Origin: Eunapius fragilis
Taxonomy: Eukaryota > Porifera > Demospongiae > Spongillida > Spongillidae
DNA: 64,000 nt
Assembly: GCA_963681505.1 (NCBI GenBank)
Contig: OY811990.1
Coordinates: 4,938,891 to 5,002,890, forward strand
Direction: 5' to 3'
This document shows positions 11,346-27,329 of the stretch, one piece after another. How positions within the stretch are numbered: position 1 is the first letter of the stretch; every line of letters starts with the position of its first letter. The translations under genes and the position numbers were made by a program. The notes below the pieces were generated by a model. It was not told the origin of the DNA, did no database searches, and saw only the letters and a program-made list of their open reading frames with translations.

Positions 11346-13389
11346 AAAGCTCAGATATATCCGTGTTGAATGGAAGTTGCTCCGCAAATCCTCGTCTTAT
11401 TTTCATACGTATTTTGAATATCCGCAATCGGCACAAGTTTCTTAAATGTACCGACTATTTTCTCGGCAATTCAAAGCTCTCAAAACTGTCCTGGCCAGCG
11501 TACATAATTTACAGAATCCATAATCTATGGTGGAATTCACCCCACACAGCATCTAACTGACCCGATGAAGCCCCTGCATGGAAAGCAAATCATTAGCGCA
11601 TCAACTAAGGTTTTGCTAAACCGATGAAATACATCTCCAGCTACACTTTCTTGCACCAAAGCTAGCAATAACTTTTCGCCTCTGGCCCTTTCAATGATGT
11701 CTATCTGCAGTTATAAGTCCGATACTTTCCTTAACTATATCACTATGTAGCTTGCCTCTTCAATCGTTGAGCTAGGCACCCCCATTACTTGCAATTGCCA
11801 TACTACGTGTACCGAGCTCTCAATGAAACAAGGACGGAGAGGGTTAAACGTCACGGAGTCCAGTCCATGTAATTGTTAATAATCCTTGGTCTGATACAAG
11901 AAGAGCACGAGATATTTTGTTCTCTTAAAGCAAAACATGAAAATGGAAAAAACATTAAAATGACGTCTTTGCCTTCTGGTTTGTTAGAAACAAAGAAGTT
12001 TCGCTAATCTCGTAACCCAGACCCTGGTTCCCGCATCACGATACGCCGGTCGCACTTTTAACACCGGGTCCATGAAATTTAGTGCGTACCATACTGTTAA
12101 AAATACATAGCCAGAAATGCATATGCTCTTAAAGCTCATTGATCGCTGGTGCTGAATCTGTTTTCAAATTTCCTTACAAGTGTCAGAGCACCCTACAGAT
12201 GCTGGCAAACACAATGACCTCCTATAGAATTTGAGCGGTAATGACGCAAACGGTACTCTTTTTTAGCTACGCTTTTAAGTCACATAATAAAGCTTTTTTC
12301 TTATACCTGACAGTTTGTGGATCGTAGAGCACATTAATAATATTTTCTAGTGAACACTTTCAATCGGAAAAGGTGTTGACTATCGCCATGCATCAAGCTG
12401 TTAACAACCGTGTGTAACCAGCGTATGTTATACACTTGGTTATTGTGTCTTGACAAGGATAAAACTTTAGGGACATATTACAGGCTAAGTGTTGCTTCTA
12501 TATACAGACTCGTGCTGTTTCAACTCGCTGATATTTGGGCGCTATACTATGATCAATACATCGATCGATTTGTTACACTGTTCGCTGAAAATTGCTGTCA
12601 TTAAACATGCAAGTAACCAAGAGGGAGTATTCTGCGCATATTACATGTGTATAAAGCGCAAGGATTGTCCCAGGAAACAGAAGGGTTCTTCTGTCTCTAT
12701 GACGTAACGATTAAAAAAAAAATTACAGGCCTGTACAAGCTAAAATCATGCCTGGGGTCGCATAGAAGCTAGCCTTACATCCAGATTTTCTTTGTAATAT
12801 GGAAGAAGAAAGGAAAAGAATAAAATGGCTTACTTTACCATAATAGCGTATATATACAAATAGATGGAATTGATGGTGGCGGTGCCCAATTCCATGGTCT
12901 GGGAACGACGTTTCTGCCTCTCTGCTGGCTACAGACATGTTCAGAGGTCAAGGGTTATATATTGACATAGGAATAAACAGCCTGATTATATTAGTTACTC
13001 GCGATCATGTCCGGAAAAGAAGTGTACAATTTTAAGGAACGAGCTCGACCCGCTGTCTTTGACGACTTAGCGTGCCTCAACCACAAGACCTGCTAATGAA
13101 GAAACAACGTGTACCTTCATACAAAGGATCAATTTATCGTACCCTATGCAAATATCGGTGCAGAACCCACTAGCGACAACAACAGAGGCAGTTGCGCACT
13201 TTTTGATGATTTTGGTATCAAAATTTCATGGACCGCATGTTTGAACATGATACGGTACGAATCCTATATGGAACCTACAGGATGTTATTCGCAATTGTGC
13301 AATATTTCATGTACCGACGCGTGCGCACGGTGTACATGTATATTAAAAAACAAAATATTAATCGTTCAGGACATAATAATAGCATAGAG
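11346..13389. other. Gene-free stretch
   Basis: I see no motif-bearing open frame, no strong exon and no clear repeat family. Short open frames near 12410-12700 have no recognisable domains. It may contain the promoter and 5' untranslated region of the membrane-protein gene at 13390. Confidence 0.45.
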
Positions 13390-14280
13390 ATGATAGAGAA
13401 GAAGGTAAAAAACACGTCCTTCTGGTTGGAGCTAGTCTCCTTGTCTGTGGCCTCAGTAGTCACCGTAGGAATGATCGTTCTTTTAAGTCTATCGTCCATC
13501 ACCTCGGCTGGCGTTAAGAACAGCACGGGCGACGTCTCGAATCAGTACTACACACAGATCACTCCCGCCGATTACGCTTTCCTCATCTGGAACGTCATCT
13601 TCATATGGCAGGCACTCTGGCTAGGCTACGCGTGGTCGTTTGTTTTTAGACCCAAAGCCGCAAGGACGATTGCCGTCAGCGTATACTGGGCGTACACACT
13701 GGCGAACGCTTTAAACATTACTTGGATATATTTGTGGGGGAATTACTTCATTGGAGGAGCGCTGGCAGTGCTTGTTCTCATCAACGTGTTGCTGTACGCA
13801 TCACTCGGTCTTCTGAGCTTCTACCTTCATCGCTATGCTTGTAACGGCATGCGGACAACGTCGAGGCGGGCGAGGGCGGATTACTGGCTCACCTGGGCAC
13901 TCGTCGTGAATGGTATCGGGTCCTACGCTACGTGGACAACCGTCGCGTCCTTTGTCAACCTCTCGGCCGTACTGCAGTATTTAGCCGGGTTAAGTGCCGC
14001 TAATAGCGGTACGGCGTCCCTCGTACTTCTCACCCTTACCATACTTGCGTACTTTGCTTCGGAGAACACCGTATTCGATCGTTTTGCTCGCTACACCCTC
14101 TGCGTGTATCCAGTTGTCATTTGGGCGTTGATTGCTGTCCTTGTAGCCCACTGGAGCCAAGACGGACATGGAAGGAACGCGATCTACACACTCGTGCTGC
14201 TAATTGTGGTTATCGCACTTGGTATTTTGCGAATCGTTCTCTTCGTAATATTCTCTATATGGCGACCTGTGGCAAATTAA
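13390..14280 (+). CDS. Intronless multi-pass membrane protein, TspO-like flavour
   Basis: A single open frame of 297 codons (296 aa). I take the ATG of MIEKKVKNTSFW at 13390 because the in-frame codons upstream (from 13228) look non-coding. About eight hydrophobic segments are seen, the first near residues 10-30. Tryptophans are frequent, and ITPADYAFLIWNVIFIWQ (about residues 54-71) resembles the P-x-x-Y/F-x-F-x-I/V-W stretch of TspO/MBR-related proteins. A similar motif occurs in uncharacterised eukaryotic membrane proteins, so function is open. The coding region is clearly richer in G+C than the flanking DNA and has no intron while neighbours have many, which fits a retrocopy or a transferred gene. 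Confidence 0.65.
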   Translation: MIEKKVKNTSFWLELVSLSVASVVTVGMIVLLSLSSITSAGVKNSTGDVSNQYYTQITPADYAFLIWNVIFIWQALWLGYAWSFVFRPKAARTIAVSVYWAYTLANALNITWIYLWGNYFIGGALAVLVLINVLLYASLGLLSFYLHRYACNGMRTTSRRARADYWLTWALVVNGIGSYATWTTVASFVNLSAVLQYLAGLSAANSGTASLVLLTLTILAYFASENTVFDRFARYTLCVYPVVIWALIAVLVAHWSQDGHGRNAIYTLVLLIVVIALGILRIVLFVIFSIWRPVAN

Positions 14281-16086
14281 ATATGTGATACTGACTGGAG
14301 AAATCAAGTATTATATAATCTTCTGAATTTCAGTCATAATTTTTAAATGTTTATTAATTTTTAATTTGCTTTATAATATTATATAAGTTGGTTATAGTAA
14401 ATTACTAATGTACATACATTTTGTAATGAAATACATAATATACATATAAATACTCTAACCTGCAAACTACTACACTCACGGGTGTTACGATCCATTGAAT
14501 TGATGGACAAAAAGTCCTACGCCCCAAAATTTTGAAATGGCAATTACCTCACCTAGCAACGGTTGTAATGATTTGTACCCGTTGGAATTCGTTGTACAGT
14601 TACTGAATAGAACACGTGATGACCCTTTAGACGAAGTATTGGTGAAGATGAACCTGTGCTCTACTGAACGAGGTATGTTTGGGCATCAAAGATGGTTTCG
14701 GTCTGGAGAAGTGTCGTTCAAAAGCGGCCTACTTATGCGGAGGTAGGTTTTCAAAACTAGTTAGTCCGGGACGTGCGAACTTCCAGTTGAGAAACGACTT
14801 TTACAAAGGTATTGTACATAGATAGAGCTTTCGTTTTATGTTACTCTTTTTCTGAGACGCGACTTATATGCGTCAAAAGTAACGTGCAAACATCGTCAAG
14901 TGGAATAGGGAACGCGCGTGTTGTGTTTTGTGTACGTGAATATAAATCCACTATACTATGAAGCAGCAGTGTGTTTTGGCGTACGTTTTGCTGTCTTTGT
15001 GGGTGGCTGAGCATGGATTGAGTCAGGAGCAATACTTATGAAGTGATCTTTAACGATTCACCGTAGCCTCTTTCTTTGTTTCTGATTGAACTGTATGTAA
15101 GGGGTGTTCATATGCTAGATTTGAATTGCTAAGTATATTTTGTCCATCCTGGTCTCATGGCAACGTATTTAATGCTATTATGTCTGAAAGGTGAACACTG
15201 CGTGTATATATATGTGTGTGTGTGTGTGTATGTGTGTGTGTATGTGTGTGTGTGTGTGTGTGTGTGGTTCACAAAGTGCATTGATACGATGGGTGAATCA
15301 ATTCAGCACCTTGCTCACCCAGCATGCCAAATCCAAAGTTGTATCTTCTCACCCACTCAACTGTGTGCTCCTCTAATAGGTGCATTTCGGTTCATTGGGG
15401 AAATTGGTTCATAAAGGAACTATAGCTTCATGTGAAAAATAATACTCATCCACTGTGACATCATGTTGCCATTACCTAACTCTCAACATTTCTCATCTGT
15501 TACAAAACACTGGTCATAGATGGAGTGGCATGCTCCAAGTCTAGCAAATGTCCCTTCGAATTTGTCTGCAACCATGAGGAGAACAGGATTTGGCTGGGCC
15601 ACATTTTTTATAGACAACCACAAGACTTTCAGGTTAGTAGCTATATAATGATAACCATTACTGTATTTCCTTGATTACAAGCCGTGGCTACACAATTGTA
15701 CCCGCATTAAAAATTTTAATTGCTACTTTTACTTGCTACAGTTGGATGAACAGACCCGAGTCAAGTGCCAATCGGAACACGAGTAGAGCAAAAGGTGCAC
15801 AAACACTACTACACAACTGTAGCAAGTCAAAGTACCAGTAAATTTTTTAATGCACGTACAGTTGTGTCCTAAATAGAAGGCGCAACTTGTAATCAAGGAA
15901 ATAGTATACGGTAGTTTGATCTTAATAAAGTATCGTTTCAGTACAATTGTCTGACCTTCAAGTCTTGTGTATGGGGTTGCACCCAAAGTATTGCTGGGGC
16001 TCCACTCCAATATTCTGAAGTGCTACATCATGACTTTTCACAAACGGACCATCATGCAATTTAAAGCCTTCTTTGGTGATCACAAC
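14281..16086. other. Region with isolated exon-like segments, no gene model
   Basis: An open segment at 14537-14742 starts with ATG (MAITSPSNGCNDLYPLEF) and ends at a good donor (GAG|GTAGGT). Another at 15520-15632 follows an acceptor (GGTCATAG) and ends at CAG|GTTAGT, reading …CPFEFVCNHEENRIWLGHIF. Their phases do not fit each other directly, so an exon between them may be missing or one is spurious. A (TG)n tract lies at about 15210-15266. The rest shows nothing I can support. Confidence 0.3.
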
Positions 16087-16605
16087 TTACTGCTTGCTGT
16101 GCTTCAATTGTGGTTTGTTCTGACAGTTCCTGAAGACTTCAAATTTTTTAATTGGATTTACTCTAGTTGGAATCTGCAAAACATTTGGCTCTGGGCTTTC
16201 AGACAGCATTCTTTGAATTACAGATGCCGACTTGTACCTCAGTATCCATTTCACATGGAGGAGATAAAGTGTTGCAAACATGTGAGAGGTACTCTCCTGC
16301 TGAAATGTTTGATCTGTTTTACAGGAGTCGCATAGAAGCAGTACATCACTTAGGAGGGACATGAAGACGTCAGGAGCTGCATTTATGCTGGAAGCAGTTA
16401 AAGGTGAGTTGTCATAACAACACAGACATGTGTTCTTTGTTGACAATGTCAGGCATGTTATGATACATCCTGCACAGACATGACTTCGGCATGGTAGCTC
16501 TACTGGTCTGCACAGAGAACAATGGCCGAGTGGACACTTCAGATAGTTCATTGAAATTGTTGGTGCAATTTCAATATGTGCAACTAATGACTGTAGTGGA
16601 TTCAC
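16087..16605 (-). CDS. Cysteine-rich RING-like ORF, possibly transposon-derived
   Basis: An open minus-strand frame of about 172 codons contains CPLGHCSLCRPVELPCRSHV followed by CAGCI and CLCC, spaced like a RING finger. Then comes a block (INAAPDVFMSLLSDVLLLC…C) that I associate with RING-bearing transposon or RAG1-like proteins in invertebrates. No start codon is certain: the first M of the frame may be internal. The frame continues to 16087 without further motifs. Identification is tentative. Confidence 0.3.
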   Translation of the reverse strand: MNPLQSLVAHIEIAPTISMNYLKCPLGHCSLCRPVELPCRSHVCAGCIITCLTLSTKNTCLCCYDNSPLTASSINAAPDVFMSLLSDVLLLCDSCKTDQTFQQESTSHMFATLYLLHVKWILRYKSASVIQRMLSESPEPNVLQIPTRVNPIKKFEVFRNCQNKPQLKHSKQ

Positions 16606-17597
16606 TTGATGTTTGGCTGTATGTTTTGTCGCATTTTTTCTTCATACCACCTTTCACCAGCACCTCAACATGCTGGCAAATCTAAATGTGATCATGTAAT
16701 TAAATTCAGTTATAATTTGCTCTTCACTCTCTTCACACGTATGGACTTTCCACTTGTAGGGCATGACCATCTGTATGGTACTACCTCAAAGCGTTTAACA
16801 CCCTCTCCATACATGGGTTGCAGAACTATAGTGACATAACAATGATCATATCAATACCGAATGCTAGTTTAGTTTAAGCTCTTTTTTGTAAGATTGGGAG
16901 TTTTAAATGCTTCTTTTTGATTTCTTTGCCACCACCAATCTCCCACCGCACACCCTGCAATGTTTTGTAAGCAGACTGCAATGGAACTCCATCGCAAAGC
17001 ATCTATAATAACCAAGATGTTGATAATTATTCATAGATTTCAACAGCGATTTTATATGCCTCAGACGTCGCGTCTCGAGACATGACCCAGCTTGGATTGT
17101 TATACAATGCCCCTAGATTCTGTATTTTATCGTCACAACTCACGAGGAAGTTCCAGAGCCTCACAAATAGTCCGCCAAAAGATGCACTTGTAACGAATTA
17201 AGGAGCACGTGATTACTAGAAACGTTGCGCCGTATGTTGAAATGCGATAAACATGTGAGCAGTTGATTTGGGCTTGTGCTTAGACTATTAATATGCATGG
17301 AGTTATCAATGGAGAGGCGTAGTGATACTGGGTCATAGCAGAAACCGGCCTTGAATATGTTAGTGCGTTAATGAGCTAGCAAAATCATTTTTACGTAAAT
17401 GGGCAATTGGACATCTAAATATCCGTAAATGTCCACTCCGAAACACCCGTGCACTAAAGATACATAATATAATACATAATAATTATTTCATAATTGATTT
17501 GGCCTTACAGTCAAGTTAACCTAGACAGGATGGCTCTGCAATTGGCTCTCACTAAGGCCAACCCTAGGCGGCTGGATGGTCTTGGACTTGGATTCGT

Positions 17598-18040
17598 TTA
17601 GCCTGGTGGAAAGGCGACCTGCAAGCTTAGAAAAGGCACCACTGCTGCAGCACCCCAACACCCATAGGTCTCGACCACAAGTGGGATGCAGAAACAACCC
17701 AATTCCTCACACTTCCTATGCCTTCTTTTCTCGGCCACAAGGGCTGCCGAACCCGCCTTCATGCTCGCTTCTTCTAGCAAGACACTTGGATGTAGCGTGG
17801 ACATGACGGACAAGTCAAAGGCAGCAGGTTTGCCAAGGTCCCAGTTAGGGACAAGAACATCTGCAGAGCGGGATTGTGAATTGGACCCAGCCCCACAGCC
17901 CATCTCCAGACGTGGACCCAGGCAAGCATGTTGGCAGAAGTAAAAAAAAAAACATCTCGGAACTTATTATGGCACGAAACCACATCCACTCCATGCTTAC
18001 TAATTTTGTAGAAATTAAATGTGAGATGGTTCATTTTGCT
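17598..18040 (-). pseudogene. Third fragment of the 3137-type retroelement
   Basis: On the minus strand, GVDVVSCHNKFRDVF (about 17990-17950) and, in another frame, SRSADVLVPNWDLGKPAAFD and CEELGCFCIPLVVETYG (17903-17598) repeat motifs of the 3137 element. Frames are broken near 17940, where a run of A sits. It is a short, dead copy. Confidence 0.55.
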
Positions 18041-18669
18041 TGAACAACAGATTGTGCAGCTAAATATAATTCCGGCTGCATCTTGGAAACATTCTGGTTT
18101 GGCATTACCTAACAGCGGCCATGCCAGTGCAACATACAATGCATCACTGTGCCTCTCTGGCCTGCGGTACCTGAGGGTACTATAAAACCTCACCTTGTGA
18201 GGTCAATCATCAACATCAATAGTGACATCACCTCCTAACAGTACCTCTGTGGGGATTCCCTCCTGCATCCCATGCTTTTGGGCTGCTGCTAATTGAAGCT
18301 CTAGCTCATACACTGGATGCAATCCCACGGGTAACAGCAGTCCCTCTGGCTCCATTAGGAACACAACGAGTTTCATGTGGCACTGAAGTGGTGGTTAGAC
18401 TTTCACACTTAAAGAGGTTCTTCATGTGGTCTTTGCCCTGGTAATCCTGGGCCTTCATGCAGCCACTGCCGGAATGGAGGTGATGTTGTGATACGCAACA
18501 ATAGACTGTGTGGTGTCTGCCTTCTGCTTGAGTTTTACCACCAATCTCACATGGCAGAAGCCAGCTCGGCGTCACATCTACTCTTGTCCCTGCTGAGACC
18601 AGTGCTGCTGAAGCGGCAGAAAGATGAAAGCACAAAGCCAATGACCTCACATGTGCTATAAGCTAGGCT

Positions 18670-18807
<138 letters not shown>

Positions 18808-19275
18808 TAAAGATTACAATTGGTTAGTAAGCCAGATGAACCTTCACTCTATACTGTGGGACACACTTAGCCTTTGGTTCCTCCGCAAAGCCAGGGTGAT
18901 CAGTGACATGTGGCATACTGGCAGAGTGCTATTTCACAAGGCCCATAATGACAAGGTATGCAGATCCTGCAAATTTGGTTCAATAACTTTGTTTATTACC
19001 CATATTGGATTAATCTTATGGAATGCACAAAAGTATTGGTACTGTCTGGAATCAAACTTGGGTACGTTTGTGTACGCCAAGGCTCTGAGTTATGATTCTT
19101 GGTGCACCATTCTTCAGTTGCACATCTTTCAGTGCTACCGATGTGTCACCTTTAAATCATTTAGCTCATGCAGTGCAATAACCATCTTCTGCCATCTGAA
19201 GCCATATCTATTTCCAGCTTATCTGCCCACAGCTATCTTCTTGATCCATGATATTGCTAGTCACATCAGCCACAT

Positions 19276-19491
19276 CCTGCACCTTGGGTTCTTGCCACTC
19301 CATCTATACCAGCCACATGCTGCACCTTGGGTTCTTGCCACTCCACCTATACCAGCCTCATGCTGCACCTTGGGTTCTTGCCACTCCATCTATACCAGCC
19401 TCATGCTGCACCTTGGGTTCTTGCCACTCCATCTATACCAGCCACATGCTGCACCTTGGGTTCTTGCCACTCCATCTATACCAGCCACGGC
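19276..19491. repeat. 43-bp minisatellite, about five copies
   Basis: The unit contains GCACCTTGGGTTCTTGCCAC followed by TCCATCTATACCAG. Copies differ at one or two positions (CCACATG versus CCTCATG). Confidence 0.85.
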
Positions 19492-20485
19492 TTACATCTC
19501 GCAATGATGTTTTGGCATCCATCCATCAGCCAGACATGATGGACTCTATTCCTATTTCCCAGTTAGTTTTTGTTCATGTCAGGACATATTTCATCACCTG
19601 TCGATGTGGTAACCACATGGCACAATGCGTTGAGGAATGTGCTTTACAAATCCTACAAAATTTGAAGAGGCCTTATACATCTCCATTGGGCAGAAAGAGC
19701 ATGCATGCTTCATCCATTGTGCATATAAGTATTGGTATGTGAATGTATGTGTGTGCACCCCCACTCCTCCAAAGCCACCAGTGGATGCCCCACTCCTCCA
19801 AAGCCACCAGTGGATGCCCCGCTCCTCCATGTAAGGATACCCCCTCTTCAACCTCCACGAGTAGACGTCCTCATTCCACCAGTGAATGTAGATGTCCCTC
19901 TCCTTCATCAGTTGACACATCTGGACACTTCCCTCATCCACCAGTAGACCTCTCTTCTACCTCCTCCTCCTGGGTACACCCCACTAATATCCTTCACCAT
20001 GATAGGATGCCCCCATGCTCCTCCATATCAGACACCCTCTTTGACCTTCACTAGTAGACACCTCCACCAGTGCCTCCATGTTGGAGCTCCCAATTCTCCA
20101 TCAACAGAAAACTTCCTCTCTCTTCCACTACTGCCATGTCTCCGCTCCAGTATTTGCTAAGAGGTGGACAGGGTAATGTGTATGGCATTTTGTTTATCAA
20201 ATTAATTAAACCGGATGAGTTGGATGTGGCCCCCAAGCCGCCTAAGACTAGGTTAGACTAGCGGCGATTGTATGTATACAGCGTCTACAATTGCAATAAA
20301 TCATAGATATTACTTTTTTTTTAAATCTCTCTCTATATAGCTAAATATGGTTTGCTTCATTCAGTCAACATTGCAATTGTTCCCAACTTTTTACATGCAC
20401 CACTACCCTACCCTTAGATAATGTTTTTAATTACTTGTAAACAGCAAATAATGTTTAATTGATTTGTCACGTGCCAGGCCTTTTG

Positions 20486-21103
20486 ATGGCTCAGCGGGCC
20501 GCTCCCCCAAATATGCTACAGCTAACCCTTCTGTTTATCTTGCGACCAGAGTTAAACCAAGTCTTGCTAGGAATGAAGAAACGAGGGTTTGCGGCAGGCC
20601 GGTGGAACGGCTTCGGAGGCAAAGTTCACGAGGGGGAAATCATCGAGAACGCTGCGATGAGGTAATGATATGACAGCCCTTTTGCGTGGGTTAGTTGTTA
20701 ACGGTAGTACCCAGAGAGACGTTCGAGGAATGCGGCCTTAAGGTTTCGTCACTCGATAAAGTGGGAGTCATGATATTCGAATTCCTCGACGATCCCCAGC
20801 TGATGGAAATACACATTTATAGAACAGAACAGTTCGAGGGGATCCCTGAAGAAACGGAAGGTACTTACGCGTTCTAGTATTGCACGGTACATCATTGATT
20901 GAATGTTGTTCCTTCGTGCAGAAATGCGTCCCCAGTGGTTTGATGTAACCGCGATTCCCTTTCATTCGATGTGGCCGGATAACTCGATTTGGTATCCCTA
21001 CGTCCTCAGCAAAAGATATTTTAATGGCTACTTCAAATATGAGGGGCTTAATCGGATGCTGCATCATACGATCACAGAACTGGAAGGACCTATTCAGACC
21101 TAA
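20486..21103 (+). CDS. NUDT1: NUDT1/MTH1-type oxidised-purine nucleotide diphosphatase
   Basis: Exons 20486-20661, 20715-20860 and 20922-21103 give 167 aa (human MTH1 is 156-179 aa depending on start). The protein hydrolyses oxidised purine nucleotides such as 8-oxo-dGTP, cleaning the nucleotide pool. The Nudix box spans about residues 45-67: GGKVHEGE, then a split [10 protein letters not shown] with the RE and EE acids present. The GMKKRGF and [11 protein letters not shown] blocks and the C-terminal [16 protein letters not shown] and GYFKYEG blocks match MTH1. Introns are only 53 and 61 bp with GT-AG ends, and phases agree. I chose the ATG at 20486; a second in-frame ATG 10 codons in (MLQLTLLF) aligns better with the vertebrate start. 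Confidence 0.93.
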
Positions 21104-21665
21104 TTTTAACTAGCCTAACCTCCCATTCTCCCGGACTGCAGTAACTCCTTGATTGTACAGAAATGACAGTGTGCATGCTACTGAATAAAAAAAACTGATG
21201 TGATGTCATTATATCGGAACACGCGTTCGTTAGCAATCCATATATAGGGGATTGATTGATAACGAGGGGGGGGGGGGGGGGGCAAAGAAATACTGACCCA
21301 CCACCATATGCCGACGGGTAACAACTAGCAATGAATATGCAACCAAATCCCATCCTTGCTCCCAATTCTGTTCACTGGTAGGGGAATCATATTCAGAATT
21401 GATTTTGAGTCAGAAAGAAAGGCGGGATAGTATCCACACAGGGTGGGGTATGGGAGGGGGGGGGGGGGAGGTTGATGACGATCCATTTTCACTGTATGAG
21501 GTATATATATAATCTCGTAAGCTCGAGAAACATGCAGCAGCATTCATCACTACGTACATTATTTTATGAACTGGCAACAGTTGACAGCTTAGATGTGAGG
21601 CATTCACACAGTCAATACTGTACATTTCTAACCAAAATAAACCACAGTCCTATTTCACATTATCA
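21104..21665. other. Intergenic stretch between NUDT1 and ThrRS
   Basis: Two G runs (about 21266-21282 and 21459-21468) interrupt otherwise unremarkable sequence. The two genes converge here, so it should hold both 3' untranslated regions. Confidence 0.5.
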
Positions 21666-26873
<5,208 letters not shown>

Positions 26874-26967
26874 TTCTGCCGACAAAGCTTCACAGCTGAA
26901 TAAATTCAAGCGTATAGATTTCTGTTGGTTTCAATCGGTTTATATAGCCAAAAGATGCATTTACTAC

Positions 26968-27191
26968 CGGATAATTCACTGCATGAAAGTTTGGATTTAC
27001 AATATATTTACTACTGTTCAAATATGGTGCAAATGTGTATGTAAATATTGTATATGTGAAATTTCCGCTTTAGTAAATGAATCCTTTATATTTACTACGG
27101 TGTTGATGTCACATATACCATATTTACTAACACATTTGCACCATATTTGATCAGTAGTAAATATATTGTAAATCCAAACTCTCATGCAGTG
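26968..27191. mobile_element. Foldback/MITE-like element in the shared ThrRS/SDS promoter
   Basis: Inverted arms start CACTGCATGAAAGTTTGGAT on the left and end with its near complement on the right (ATCCAAACTCTCATGCAGTG). Inner parts also pair (TTACAATATATTTACTACTG). TAATT directly flanks both ends, a likely 5-bp target duplication. The element fills half of the 456 bp between the two divergent start codons. Confidence 0.75.
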
Positions 27192-27329
27192 TAATTTCGG
27201 CGTGCAAGCTTGCATTATAATTCTTAACTCAAAAGCCATATTTATGCGCATGCAGTTGAGACGAGTAATTGGATATGAAACGTATATAAAGACAAATGCG
27301 CAGATAGTAAGCCATGCTGTTATAGAGGA

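Noticed and set aside
11333-12938. Short open frames as small genes
   Set aside because: No motif, no codon bias by eye and no splice context; their lengths are expected by chance.
14537-15632. Two-exon gene joining 14537-14742 to 15520-15632
   Set aside because: Both have good splice edges but the phases clash and the join creates an early stop.
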